A stretch of 64,000 nt of DNA from Prevotella sp. oral taxon 475 (GTDB lineage: Bacteria > Bacteroidota > Bacteroidia > Bacteroidales > Bacteroidaceae), in NCBI RefSeq assembly GCF_018127805.1, contig NZ_CP072334.1, forward strand, positions 2,396,001-2,460,000, in the 5' to 3' direction. Shown piece after piece: positions 25,613 to 35,227 of the stretch (position 1 is its first letter; each line of letters begins with the position of its first letter). The notes under the pieces are model-generated. The model did not search any database, had not been told where the DNA came from, and was given only the letters and a program-made list of their open reading frames with translations. A program made the position numbers and the translations under genes.

Positions 25613-28438
25613 ATGCGTTTTAGAAACTGGCTTTTGCTTGCTGCTTTGGCCCTTGCCGGTGCCACGCAAGCACAAATGCAGATGCCCCCGATACCGCTCG
25701 ACCCTGCGGTGAAGATCGGCAAACTGGACAACGGACTTACCTATTACATCCGTTACAACAACTGGCCCGAGAAGCGTGCCAACTTCTATATCGCCCAGAA
25801 AGTGGGCTCGATACAGGAGGAAGAGGCACAACGCGGACTGGCACACTTCCTCGAACACATGTGCTTCAACGGCACGAAACACTTCCCCGGAGATGCCCTG
25901 TTGCGCTATTGCGAGAGCCTGGGCGTGAAGTTCGGTGCCGACCTGAATGCCTATACCAGCATCGACCGCACGGTGTATAACATCGACAATGTGCCCACGG
26001 CACGGCAGTCGGCCCTCGACTCGTGTCTGCTCATCCTGCGCGACTGGGCCGGAAGCCTCACACTCGACCCGAAAGAAATCGACCAAGAACGCGGCGTGAT
26101 TCACGAGGAGTGGCGTTTGCGCACGAGTCCGGGCAGCAGAATGTTCGAGCGCAACTTGCCCAAACTCTACCCTGGGTCGAAGTATGGGTTGCGCTATCCC
26201 ATCGGACTGATGAGCGTTGTCGACAACTTTAAATACAAAGAACTGCGCGACTATTACGAGAAATGGTATCACCCCTCCAACCAAGGCATCATCGTGGTGG
26301 GCGATGTGGACGTAAATCATGTGGAAGCCGAAATCAAACGACTCTTCGGCGACTTGAAAAACCCGCTCAATGCCGCTCCTGTGGTGGAAGAACAGGTGCC
26401 CAACAACAACACGCCCATCGTGATTGTAGACAAAGACAAGGAGCTAAACGCCAGCATGGTGGAGGTGATGATGAAGCACGACGCTATGCCCGACTCGATG
26501 AAAACCGACCTCTCTTACCTCTTATATAACTATGTAAAAGGGGTGGGAATCGGCCTTCTGAACGACCGTCTGGCCGAAGCGGCTCTCAAATCCAACTGTC
26601 CTTTCGTGTCGGCCAATGCCAGTGATGCCAGCTATATCTTTGCCAAGACGAAGGATGCTTTCACCATCGGCGTGTCGCCCAAAGACATGTCGCAAACGGC
26701 CGAGGCCCTGAAAGCGGCTTATGCTGAAGCATTGCGGGCGGCTGAGTTTGGCTTCACGCCCTCCGAATACGAACGCTCGAAAGCCAGCACACTGGGTTCG
26801 CTCGACAAGATGTACAGCAATAAGGACAAACGCTTCACCCAGCAGTTTGCATCCGAGTGCACTGAGCACTTCCTTGCCAACGAACCCATGCCGCCAATCG
26901 ACTTCTACTACGAAACCATGAAGAAGATGGTGCCGAGCATTCCCTTAGACTATATCAACGAGACGTTTAAAGAATTGGTGGCGAAAACCGACACCAACCT
27001 TGTCATCATCAGCTTCAACCCGGAGAAAGAGGGCAGCGTCTACCCCACCGAAGAAAGTCTGTTGGGAGCTGTCAAGCAGGCACGCAGCCAGAAACTCGAG
27101 GCTTATGTGGACAATGTGAAAAACGAACCACTGCTCGCTACTCTGCCCAAACCGGGCAAAATCAAGGGTGAGAAACGCAACGAGAAGTTCGGCTACACAG
27201 AGATAACGCTGTCTAACGGCGTAACGGTGCTGCTGAAGAAAACCGATTTCAAGAAAGACCAGGTGTCGCTGAGCGGTAAAGGCGGCGGCGGAAGCTCGCT
27301 CTATGGCGAAAAAGATTATACCAACCTGCAACTCTTCGACGACGTGGTGGAAAACAGCGGACTGGGTGTGTTCTCCAAAACAGAACTCTCGAAGGCTTTG
27401 GCCGGTAAGATTGCCTCGGCCAACCTCTCCATCTCCGACCGACGGATGCAGGTCAGCGGTTCGTCTACGCCCAAAGATCTTGAAACGATGCTGCAACTGG
27501 TGTATCTCCATTTCACTCAGATCAAGAAAGACCCAGAGGCCTTTAACAACTTGATGGCCTATCTCCAAATGGCACTTAAAAACCGGGAGACTTCACCCGA
27601 TGTGGCCTATCAAGACTCGGTGCAGGCCACTCTGTATGGTCATAATAAACGACTGAAACCGCTCGAACTCACCGATCTGCCTAAGATCAGTTGCGATCGG
27701 ATTCTGCAAATGGCTGCCGAACGTACGGCTAATGCCAATGGCTGGTGCTTCACCTTTGTGGGCAACTACGATGAAAAGACCATCCGTCCGCTTATCTGCC
27801 GCTATTTGGGTTCGTTGCCTTCTAAGGGTAAGAACATAGAAGGAAGACGCACGAAATTCTTCCAAAGAGGTATCGTCAAGAACGACTTCACCCGTAAGAT
27901 GGAAACACCTAAGGCCAATGCCACGATGGTGTGGTTCAACGAGTCGATTCCCTACAGCGTGGAGAACTCGATCAAAGCCAATATGGTGGGCGAAGTGCTC
28001 AAAATGGTTTACCTGAAGAAGATTCGCGAAGAGGCCAGTGCAGCCTACTCATGCGGCGCAAGCGGCTGGGCCACTATTGATGATGACTATCATTTTGCTG
28101 CTGTTTATGCCGTTTGTCCGATGAAACCGGAGAAATCGGCCGAGGCTTTGCAGATTATGCGCGACGAAATGCCTCAGTTGGCCAAGAGTTGCGATGCTTC
28201 GATGCTGGCAAAGGTGAAGGAATATATGCTCAAAGAGGCTGACGACCAGGCTAAGAGCAATGACTATTGGATGGGCGTTATCAACACTTGGCACCGCTAT
28301 GGCATCGATAGTTATACCCAATACAAAGCTCTGGTGGCCGCACAGACGCCCGAGAGCATCTCTCACTTTGCAAAAGAAATTCTTAAGGCAGGTAACCATA
28401 TTGAGGTGACCATGATGCCCGCCGAGGAGAAGAAGTAA
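25613..28438 (+). CDS. secreted M16 family zinc metallopeptidase
   Basis: A 941-residue peptidase with signal peptide (MRFRNWLLLAALALAGATQA) and duplicated M16 halves. The inverted zinc motif is HFLEH at 78-82, with the downstream glutamate in the ERGVIHEEW region. The second, non-catalytic half starts near KFGYTEITLSNG. M16 enzymes close around peptides and degrade them; the Bacteroidota periplasmic versions are thought to recycle peptides. The ATG preceding the signal peptide is chosen; an in-frame upstream extension would translate the leader. A strong terminator follows. Confidence 0.93.
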   Translation: MRFRNWLLLAALALAGATQAQMQMPPIPLDPAVKIGKLDNGLTYYIRYNNWPEKRANFYIAQKVGSIQEEEAQRGLAHFLEHMCFNGTKHFPGDALLRYCESLGVKFGADLNAYTSIDRTVYNIDNVPTARQSALDSCLLILRDWAGSLTLDPKEIDQERGVIHEEWRLRTSPGSRMFERNLPKLYPGSKYGLRYPIGLMSVVDNFKYKELRDYYEKWYHPSNQGIIVVGDVDVNHVEAEIKRLFGDLKNPLNAAPVVEEQVPNNNTPIVIVDKDKELNASMVEVMMKHDAMPDSMKTDLSYLLYNYVKGVGIGLLNDRLAEAALKSNCPFVSANASDASYIFAKTKDAFTIGVSPKDMSQTAEALKAAYAEALRAAEFGFTPSEYERSKASTLGSLDKMYSNKDKRFTQQFASECTEHFLANEPMPPIDFYYETMKKMVPSIPLDYINETFKELVAKTDTNLVIISFNPEKEGSVYPTEESLLGAVKQARSQKLEAYVDNVKNEPLLATLPKPGKIKGEKRNEKFGYTEITLSNGVTVLLKKTDFKKDQVSLSGKGGGGSSLYGEKDYTNLQLFDDVVENSGLGVFSKTELSKALAGKIASANLSISDRRMQVSGSSTPKDLETMLQLVYLHFTQIKKDPEAFNNLMAYLQMALKNRETSPDVAYQDSVQATLYGHNKRLKPLELTDLPKISCDRILQMAAERTANANGWCFTFVGNYDEKTIRPLICRYLGSLPSKGKNIEGRRTKFFQRGIVKNDFTRKMETPKANATMVWFNESIPYSVENSIKANMVGEVLKMVYLKKIREEASAAYSCGASGWATIDDDYHFAAVYAVCPMKPEKSAEALQIMRDEMPQLAKSCDASMLAKVKEYMLKEADDQAKSNDYWMGVINTWHRYGIDSYTQYKALVAAQTPESISHFAKEILKAGNHIEVTMMPAEEKK

Positions 28439-28541
28439 TTTCAAGAGGGAAGAGGGCGGTTTCCGATCGTCGAAAACCTCTGCTCTTGATGGCATCCCTC
28501 GGTCTCTCCTACGGGTATCGCAGATCGTATTCAGATAGACT

Positions 28542-28590
28542 GTCCTCGAAACGCTCGCCTCTATGGGCACGTTTCGAGGACTTTTGTTTT
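28542..28590 (+). terminator. intrinsic terminator of the M16 gene
   Basis: Perfect 12-bp arms GTCCTCGAAACG (28542-28553) and CGTTTCGAGGAC (28570-28581) followed by TTTTGTTTT. Confidence 0.9.
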
Positions 28591-28715
28591 ACTCTGCCAA
28601 TCGATTAAAAAGATATAAAGAGACAACACGGTAGAGAATAAAAAGTGAGAAAGCTTGCGGGATAGGAAGTTTTTTCATAAATTCGGCACGAGAAACTTTC
28701 AAGAGCTCTAACAGA

Positions 28716-29801
28716 ATGAATCAGACCAATAACTATTGCGTGATTCTGGCCGGCGGAAGAGGGCTGCGCTTGTGGCCCTACAGCAGGTTGTCGTATCCTA
28801 AACAGTTTATCGACTTCTTTGGTTGCGGAAGAAGCTTACTGCAACAAACCTTCGACCGCTTTCTCAAAATCCTCCCCATAGAGCATATTCTGGTTAGCAC
28901 GAACGAGATGTATGCCGACATCGTGCACCAACAACTGCCCGAACTGCCTACCGAAAATATCTTAGCAGAACCGATCTACCGCAGTACGGCACCCAGTTTG
29001 GCCTGGGCCTCGCACCGCATTCTTCACCTCTGCCCCGAGGCAAACATCGTGGTGACACCATCAGATCAGGCCATACAAAACGAGAAGGCTTTCGAAGAGA
29101 ATATCCAAACGGGATTTAACTTCGTCAATAGCTGTAGCGGTATGCTTACCATGGGCATCAAACCTACACGCCCCGAACCGGGTTACGGTTATATCCAACT
29201 GGGCGAACGGGCTTCTGAAGGGGTGTATAGGGTGCGCTCGTTCACGGAGAAACCTGATCGCTCGTTCGCCCGCCTCTTCCTCGAAAGTGGCGAGTTCCAT
29301 TGGAATACGGGCCTTTTCCTCTTTCATGCTCGCTTTGCCTATGACCGACTGTGCGAACTGCTGCCTTCGGTTCTGCGCCAGTTCGATGAGCAATATCCTA
29401 CGTTCACCCCACAGGAAGAGACGCGCTTCATCCACGAACACTTCCCGCTCTACCCCAATCTCTCTCTCGAACATGGTATGCTCGAAAACTCTACCGATGT
29501 GTATGTGATGCGATGCGACTTCGGATGGGCCGACCTGGGCACCTGGCATAGCTTGTTCGAGTCGATGCAAAAGGGCGAAGAGGATAATGTTGTCATCGAT
29601 TGTGATGTGATTTTAGAAAATAGTCGCGATAATATCGTTAAGGTTCCGAAGGGTAAACTGGCTGTCATCAACGGTCTGGATGGCTATATTGTGGTGGAAA
29701 AAGATAATGTCCTGCTCATTTGTAAAAAAGAAGATTCTTCGGCTTTGGTGCGGAAATATGCCAACGAAGCTCGACTCAAGAAGGGAGATGAGTTTGTGTA
29801 A
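28716..29801 (+). CDS. manC: mannose-1-phosphate guanylyltransferase
   Basis: A 361-residue nucleotidyltransferase making GDP-mannose from mannose-1-phosphate and GTP in the cytoplasm. The nucleotide-binding signature ILAGGRGLRLWPYSR is at about 10-24, followed by KQF, the sugar-binding EPGYGYIQLG and FTEKPD motifs and FGWADLGTW. It lacks the C-terminal isomerase domain of bifunctional ManC/AlgA, so it is a monofunctional enzyme. GDP-mannose feeds glycan and fucose synthesis; no pathway neighbours are next to it. Confidence 0.92.
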   Translation: MNQTNNYCVILAGGRGLRLWPYSRLSYPKQFIDFFGCGRSLLQQTFDRFLKILPIEHILVSTNEMYADIVHQQLPELPTENILAEPIYRSTAPSLAWASHRILHLCPEANIVVTPSDQAIQNEKAFEENIQTGFNFVNSCSGMLTMGIKPTRPEPGYGYIQLGERASEGVYRVRSFTEKPDRSFARLFLESGEFHWNTGLFLFHARFAYDRLCELLPSVLRQFDEQYPTFTPQEETRFIHEHFPLYPNLSLEHGMLENSTDVYVMRCDFGWADLGTWHSLFESMQKGEEDNVVIDCDVILENSRDNIVKVPKGKLAVINGLDGYIVVEKDNVLLICKKEDSSALVRKYANEARLKKGDEFV

Positions 29802-29923
29802 ACGGTCTCGACTGCAGATGCGAGGTAGATTGAATTAGTTTTACAAACTCACAAGAATGTTCCAACACCCAATAACTCATAAGGCTTTTTCTAATGATCG
29901 TCTAAAACTTTTCTTGCAAACTT

Positions 29924-29953
29924 TTGTCTATCTTGGAAAAATATGTACCTTTG
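29924..29953 (+). promoter_or_regulatory. promoter of tRNA-Leu
   Basis: TTG at 29924-29926, then 19 bases, then TACCTTTG (29946-29953), a textbook Bacteroidota promoter, 12 bases before the tRNA. Confidence 0.75.
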
Positions 29954-29965
29954 CACCCACAATAA

Positions 29966-30047
29966 GCCCAGATGGCGGAATAGGTAGACGCGCTGGTCTC
30001 AAACACCAGTGGAGCAATCCATCCCGGTTCGAGCCCGGGTCTGGGTA
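29966..30047 (+). tRNA. tRNA-Leu (anticodon CAA)
   Basis: Acceptor strands GCCCAGA and TCTGGGT plus discriminator A, anticodon stem-loop CTGGT-CTCAAAC-ACCAG with anticodon CAA, a variable arm (TGGAGCAATCCA) as expected for a class II tRNA, and T-arm CCCGGTTCGAGCCCGGG. CCA is not encoded. The AT-rich island begins just after its terminator, suggesting this tRNA or its surroundings as integration site. Confidence 0.93.
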
Positions 30048-30051
30048 CTAT

Positions 30052-30095
30052 AAATCTCTTGTAAGTTTTTGACTTACAAGAGATTTTGTTTTTCT
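30052..30095 (+). terminator. tRNA-Leu terminator
   Basis: Perfect 15-bp arms AAATCTCTTGTAAGT (30052-30066) and ACTTACAAGAGATTT (30072-30086) followed by TGTTTTT. Confidence 0.9.
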
Positions 30096-30277
30096 AACAT
30101 ATACTAAAAGCCTACTATATAACAATATTATGAGAAAAGTGTACTTTTATAGTTTCTCGCCACTTATATTTAATTAATGGCAACTTTCCCCTTTTATTCT
30201 GTTTGTTTCCCTTTCTCGGCTTTTTCTCCAATGAATGCCCTATCTTTGTAAACAGTACCCATCATAGAAATTGCAAA

Positions 30278-31032
30278 ATGGGAAATGACAATCTAAAGAT
30301 ACAGCTTGACAGTATTCAACGAATAATTACAACGATGAAGTTTTGTGGGAAAGCTCCTTCTTTGAATCATTGACCAAAGAACAAAAACAGAAACATACCT
30401 CTTTATCTGTTTCTTCATTTGAATATGCGAAATACATTAAGGCACACACCTTATATAATGATGCCCTGCCGATGTTCTCGTATCTTGTTGATGCAATTCT
30501 ATATGAACGATACGCAAAATGTCTCATGGTAGAAATAGAACGAATTGAATTGACAGAGATACAAACCGATCGGTCTCGCTCTTCAGTCTTGATAAACGAT
30601 GAACCATGTAAGCAGAAAAGGAAACCTGTCATCGTTGGTAAAAGGACAACTCCATTTCAATCAGATTTTACAGACGAGCAAATTGAGATTCTTACCGCTT
30701 GCATCAACGAAATTCAATTATTTACAACTTGCATATCTTCCAAGATACTCAAAGATTTTTTTGCTTGTAAGCTAAAAGGTGCCCTGAAATCAAACAACAA
30801 CCGCCAGTTGGCGTATCTCATGCAAAGTCTTAATCTTCGAGGGTTCATTACTGATGAATGGCAATCTGCGATTGCTCGTAATGAACTTGTCTTGGGGAAA
30901 ACAAAAGATACGCCACTGACACGCACCGACCTTTCCACCGCAACAGACCAAATCAATATGAAGCAACCGAAAAGATGGGAAACCATTGATAACTACATCA
31001 AACAACTGAAAAAAAGGTTGAGCATAGGTTGA
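30278..31032 (+). pseudogene. mobile-island protein, probably frameshifted near its start
   Basis: The main reading frame (from about 30343, 229 residues) has no ATG at its start: it begins with a TTG inside what looks like coding sequence. A good ATG with an upstream TATCTTTG box (30241-30248) lies at 30278 in another frame; its 31 codons (MGNDNLKIQLDSIQ...) run straight into the region where the main frame takes up (DEVLWESSFFESLTKEQKQ). A single-base deletion around 30330 would explain this. The protein is unrecognised: charged, helical, no motifs, C-terminus KQLKKRLSIG. Its place as first gene of the island suggests an accessory or regulatory role. Alternatively TTG is used as a start. 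Confidence 0.5.
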
Positions 31033-31103
31033 TATCTCAAACATTGCTCAACGTCATTTACTTTTATCGTTTCTAATTTTGCCCTCGTTAACAAATAATT
31101 AAC

Positions 31104-31117
31104 GAAGGTGCACCTTC
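31104..31117. promoter_or_regulatory. 14-bp palindrome, possible operator
   Basis: GAAGGTGCACCTTC is a perfect palindrome 28 bases upstream of the HTH gene. Its position fits autoregulation by a dimeric DNA-binding protein; this is inference. Confidence 0.4.
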
Positions 31118-31145
31118 ATATTGTTTAATTCAAAATGTTTTCAAT

Positions 31146-31439
31146 ATGAACAAGACATTAGAAACTCGAGTTGAAGAACTCGAACAAATGGTATTCATGA
31201 ATAAGAATGTGTTGAGTTTTGAAGAAGCCAGCAAGTTCTTAAACCTCTCAAAGAGTTATCTCTACAAACTCACATCAGGGAACCTGATACCACATTACAA
31301 ACCGCAAGGTAAAATGCTTTACTTTGAGAAAGCTGAACTTGAAGCGTGGCTACGGCAGAACCCAGTTAAAACTGCTGCACAAATAAATCAAGAAGCCCAG
31401 CGGTATATAATGAGTAGCAAACCCTTAATGCAGAAATAG
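31146..31439 (+). CDS. helix-turn-helix (excisionase-type) protein
   Basis: A 97-residue protein: short coiled-coil start (ETRVEELEQMV), then a MerR/excisionase-like HTH_17 domain (LSFEEASKFLNLSKSYLYKLTSGNLIPHYKPQGKMLYFEKAELEAWL, described here by its key residues at about 21-67). Proteins like this open the replication/mobilisation modules of Bacteroides mobilizable elements and act as excisionase or regulator. The stop is three bases before the next gene, so the two are co-translated. A copy of its last 20 or so codons is found near 39700. Confidence 0.85.
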   Translation: MNKTLETRVEELEQMVFMNKNVLSFEEASKFLNLSKSYLYKLTSGNLIPHYKPQGKMLYFEKAELEAWLRQNPVKTAAQINQEAQRYIMSSKPLMQK

Positions 31440-31442
31440 CTC

Positions 31443-32624
31443 ATGGCACAGGAAGAATTTATCCGTGTTGGCACGACCTTATACAAGATTGTGAATCAAC
31501 CACGCATCAATGGCGGTTTTGTCAAGAAGCGTATCGTCTGGAACAATGAAACGCTACGGCAGGATTATGGAAAGGATTTTATTGCCACAGTCTCGAAGTA
31601 TGATGGTTTCTGCACCGTTCCCAATCATGTGGACTATCAACCTGTAATTGATAAGTTTCTTAATCTCTACGAGCCGATAGGACACCTGCCAAAAGAAGGA
31701 GAGTTTCTACACATCGAATCATTGATAAGACATATCTTCGGTGAACAGTATGAGTTAGGCATGGATTACTTGCAATTGCTCTATCTCCACCCCGTGCAGA
31801 AACGCCCCATTCTCCTGATGGTGTCAGAAGAACGCAACACAGGCAAGAGTACGTTCCTTAACTTTCTCAAAGCTGTTTTTCAAAACAATGTTACTTTCAA
31901 CACCAACGAGGATTTTCGCAGCCAATTCAATGTTGATTGGGCTGGTAAACTGCTCATTGTCGTGGACGAGGTCTTGCTCAACTGTAGGGAGGATAGTGAA
32001 CGATTGAAAAATTTCAGCACAACGCTTTCCTACAAGATGGAAGCCAAGGGCAAAGACCGAGACGAAATCTCCTTCTTTGTGCTGTGTTCCAATAACGAGT
32101 TACTCCCTGTCATTATAGACATAGGAGAAACCCGATATTGGGTAAGGAAGATAAATCGTCTGGAGAGTGACGATACCGAGTTTCTTCAGAAGTTGAAAGC
32201 AGAGATACCTGCCTTTCTTTATTTTCTCCAGCATCGCACGCTGTCTACCCAAAAGGAAAGCCGTATGTGGTTTGCAACCAAGCTGACCTTTACACTAGCC
32301 TTGCAACGCATTATCCGCAGCAACCGCAATAAGATTGAGTTGGAAATGTCCGAACTCTGTTTGGAGATTATGGATCAGATGGTTGTTACCGAACTTTCAT
32401 TCTGTATCAATGATATGGTGTGCTTGCTGAACAACACAGGCTATAAGGCAGACAAGAGTCAAGTCCGCAGGATTGTGCAGGATATATGGAAACTCATTCC
32501 TGCCTCCAACACGCTGACATATCTGACTTATCAGATGGATTACAACAGCTTGCGGAATTATTCACCCATCAAGCGGACAGGCAGGTACTATACCCTAACC
32601 AAAGAACAACTCACAAACATTTAA
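31443..32624 (+). CDS. primase-helicase family ATPase of the island
   Basis: A 393-residue P-loop ATPase similar to the DUF5906 / superfamily 3-like helicases of mobile elements. Walker A is SEERNTGKST (128-137) and Walker B LIVVDE (171-176); a sensor region FFVLCSNN follows. The C-terminal portion resembles a winged-helix domain. Such proteins unwind DNA for replication of the excised circular form. It is full length and intact, unlike the primase that follows. A remnant of its N-terminal 80 codons occurs near 39760-39970. Confidence 0.8.
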   Translation: MAQEEFIRVGTTLYKIVNQPRINGGFVKKRIVWNNETLRQDYGKDFIATVSKYDGFCTVPNHVDYQPVIDKFLNLYEPIGHLPKEGEFLHIESLIRHIFGEQYELGMDYLQLLYLHPVQKRPILLMVSEERNTGKSTFLNFLKAVFQNNVTFNTNEDFRSQFNVDWAGKLLIVVDEVLLNCREDSERLKNFSTTLSYKMEAKGKDRDEISFFVLCSNNELLPVIIDIGETRYWVRKINRLESDDTEFLQKLKAEIPAFLYFLQHRTLSTQKESRMWFATKLTFTLALQRIIRSNRNKIELEMSELCLEIMDQMVVTELSFCINDMVCLLNNTGYKADKSQVRRIVQDIWKLIPASNTLTYLTYQMDYNSLRNYSPIKRTGRYYTLTKEQLTNI

Positions 32625-32881
32625 TCATTATTTTGATGAAATGATGAAAAGTATATATAACAGATTGATTGGCAATGCCTATTTGATTCATCTTTCCACT
32701 CATCAGTATGAAAGAATGATGAAAGGAAAAGACGATACTGTCCAAAAGAGAAATACATATCTTTTCTTTTGGTAAGTCCTGTGATGAAACCATGATGAGC
32801 AAGTAATTTATTTGTTATGAAATGGTTATGTGCATTTTCATCAAATCATCAATTTTTCAAACCATTCAACTTCACTCTAAT

Positions 32882-33811
32882 ATGAACATACAAGAAATTA
32901 AAACGATAAAGTTGCAGGATTTTCTTACGAGTCAAGGATATTCTCCCACCAAGCAACAAGATAACAACTTGTGGTATCTTTCTCCTTTTCGTCAGGAGAG
33001 CCACGCTTCATTCAAGGTAAATACCGAGCGTAACCAGTGGTATGATTTCGGTATAGGTAAAGGTGGAAACATCATAGATTTGGCAGAGCAACTCTACAAA
33101 TCCTCTGATGTATAGTATCTCATTCGCAAGCTAGCGAGTAATGCTTCACGTTGTATGCCAATCTCTTCTACATCATTTGCTGGTATCAAGGTAGGACAGC
33201 ATATAAACTCTTTTGAGAATTTACAGGTACTTTCCCTATCACACCCTGCTTTGATAAGGTATATTCGGGGCAGGTGTATTGATGTGGAGGTGGCAGTTTC
33301 TGTATGCAAGGAACTGCATTATGATTCCAATGGCAAACATTACTTTGGTATAGGTTTTCCCAACATAGCAGGTGGCTATGAATTGCGCAATCCATTCTTC
33401 AAAGGCAGTATTGCACCGAAACACATCAGCCATTTCTATGCCGACAAGCCGAAGAAAGTATGTTTTCTTTTTGAGGGTTTTATGGACTTTCTGTCATTCA
33501 TGACACTGAAAAGGAAAGAGAATCCACAGATTACAAGACTGCGGCAACAGGATTATTTGATACTCAATTCTGTAACAAATATTCATAAGACGATAGAGAG
33601 ATTATCACGCTATGACAGCGTTCAATGTTTCTTGGATAATGACGGTGCAGGAAGAAATGCCTACCTGCGATTATCGAAGAAATTAGGAAATTCAGTTACA
33701 GATGCTTCAAATTTATACAATGGTTTCAAGGACTTAAACGAGTATTTATGTGCTGAATTCAAGCATTCAGAGAAAGCTGAAATCAAGAAAACTAAAGGGA
33801 TTAAGCTATGA
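32882..33811 (+). pseudogene. DnaG-like primase interrupted by an in-frame TAG
   Basis: Two adjacent open stretches are in the same frame and join into one protein of about 309 residues. The first holds a CHC2-like zinc-finger region (WYLSPFRQESHASFKVNTERNQW...GGNIIDLAEQL, about 29-74), the second a TOPRIM domain with FLFEGFMDF and FLDNDGAGRN. They are separated only by TAG at 33113-33115, after which the frame continues YLIRKLASNASRC without a start signal. A point mutation is the simplest explanation. Note that canonical zinc-binding cysteines are not obvious in the first part. Readthrough or a sequencing error would restore the protein. Confidence 0.7.
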
Positions 33812-33845
33812 TTGTAGGATTTGCTTTGCATAATCTGTTTTTCGG

Positions 33846-33887
33846 GGAGCAAGTTTATGTTTTGGGCATACCAAAACCATTTGCTCC
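33846..33887. other. candidate oriT (nested inverted repeats)
   Basis: Outer arms GGAGCAA (33846-33852) and TTGCTCC (33881-33887) enclose inner arms GTTTTGG (33859-33865) and CCAAAAC (33871-33877). Nested inverted repeats just upstream of mobC and the relaxase gene are where transfer origins are normally found. No nic site can be assigned from sequence alone. Confidence 0.45.
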
Positions 33888-33954
33888 ACCTCCTGACAGT
33901 CGTTGCAGAGGATTATCCCGCTGGTCTTCATCAAATCAAATTAAAGAAACAAGT

Positions 33955-34308
33955 ATGATAAAAACAGAATATAAAAAAGGTGGTCGTCCAACCAAGGGCG
34001 TAGCCGAAAAGAAGAAATACCGTATCACGGTGAAACTGAATACGCAGGATTACTATACGCTCAAAGGCAAAGCCAAAAGCGCAGGAGTAACCATGAGTGA
34101 GTTTGTAAGGAAAGTTCTTGAGGAAGGAAATGTCATTGAACGACTGACAGTAGAGCAAGCAGACTTCATCCGCAAGCTGTGTGGTATGGCAAATAATCTC
34201 AATCAGTTGGCACATCGTGCCAATGCGGAAGGGTTTCATGTCATTGCTCCTTTCCATAAAACCATCATTGGCAAGATAGATGAAATATTAAATCTGATAC
34301 GAAGATGA
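33955..34308 (+). CDS. MobC-type mobilization accessory protein
   Basis: A 117-residue basic protein with ribbon-helix-helix character (KKKYRITVKLNTQDYYTLKGKAKSAGVTMSEFVRKVLEEG, about 20-60) followed by the conserved C-terminal MobC-like segment ending NLNQLAHRANAEG...IDEILNLIRR. It binds oriT and helps the relaxase form the relaxosome. Its stop codon overlaps the relaxase start (ATGA). An in-frame extension upstream to 33808 would cross the presumed oriT, so the ATG at 33955 is preferred. Confidence 0.88.
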   Translation: MIKTEYKKGGRPTKGVAEKKKYRITVKLNTQDYYTLKGKAKSAGVTMSEFVRKVLEEGNVIERLTVEQADFIRKLCGMANNLNQLAHRANAEGFHVIAPFHKTIIGKIDEILNLIRR

Positions 34309-35225
34309 TAGCCAAAATTATGAAAGGTTCGGGCTTCAAGGGTGTCATCAATTACATCCTTGACCCGAAGAAAGGAACAGAACTTATAGACAGTTCCGGA
34401 GTGAGAACAGACAGTATCAGCCATATTGTCCAAAGTTTTATTGCCCAAACGGAATTGAATCCACGAGTAAGTAAGGTTGCCGGACATATCCCCCTGAGTT
34501 TCTCGGTACAGGACTCTCCTAAACTCAGCAATGAATGGATGGTAAAAGTGGCTCGTGAGTACATGGAAAAGATGGGGATAAGAGATACACAGTACATCAT
34601 CGGTCGTCATTTCGATAAGGAACACCCACATATTCATATCGCTTTTAATCGGATAGATAACAACGGCAAGACCATTTCTGATCGTAACGACAGATTCAGA
34701 AGTGAGAAGATTTGCAAGGAACTAACCGCTAAATATAGCTTGTACTTCGCTGGTGGTAAGGAGAATGTCAAAGAACACCGACTGAAAGAACCTGACAAGA
34801 CCAAGTATGAAATCTATCAGACATTGAAAGCAGAGATTGCTCAGTGCAGGGATTGGAAAGACCTTCTTGCTCATTTGAAAAAGCAAAATATTGATGTCCG
34901 CTTTAAGTATAAAGGCAACTCACAGGAGGTGCAGGGAATTATCTTTGAAAAGAACAGTTATCATTTCAATGGCTCTAAGGTGGATAGGAATTTCAGCTAT
35001 TCTAAAATAGACTTTGCTCTGCAACAGAATAGCAGGGAACACGAACAACAGATGCAAGGAACGATAAACTTCATATCCAATGTTGCAAGCGTTACGAGCG
35101 AAATAGCCAACGAACTCATTGAAGGAGGATTGGGATTATTCCAGACCCATGGCACTGTCCCTGCGGAGGTTTACAACACACTCGATAAAAAGAAGAAAAA
35201 GAAAAAACGTAAAATACATTTATAA
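34305..35225 (+). CDS. MOBP-type relaxase/mobilization nuclease
   Basis: A 306-residue relaxase that nicks oriT and pilots single-stranded DNA through a helper conjugation system. The three-histidine metal motif is HPHIHIAFNR (HPHIH at 107-111); the likely nucleophile Tyr lies in the N-terminal INYILDPKK segment. The C-terminus is a lysine-rich tail. No coupling protein or type IV secretion gene is in the island, so it is mobilizable and not self-transmissible. Overlaps mobC by four bases. Confidence 0.92.
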   Translation: MIAKIMKGSGFKGVINYILDPKKGTELIDSSGVRTDSISHIVQSFIAQTELNPRVSKVAGHIPLSFSVQDSPKLSNEWMVKVAREYMEKMGIRDTQYIIGRHFDKEHPHIHIAFNRIDNNGKTISDRNDRFRSEKICKELTAKYSLYFAGGKENVKEHRLKEPDKTKYEIYQTLKAEIAQCRDWKDLLAHLKKQNIDVRFKYKGNSQEVQGIIFEKNSYHFNGSKVDRNFSYSKIDFALQQNSREHEQQMQGTINFISNVASVTSEIANELIEGGLGLFQTHGTVPAEVYNTLDKKKKKKKRKIHL

Positions 35226-35227
35226 CT

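Noticed and set aside
28049..28570. 173-codon - strand frame overlapping the end of the M16 gene
   Set aside because: Antisense to the peptidase and crossing its terminator.
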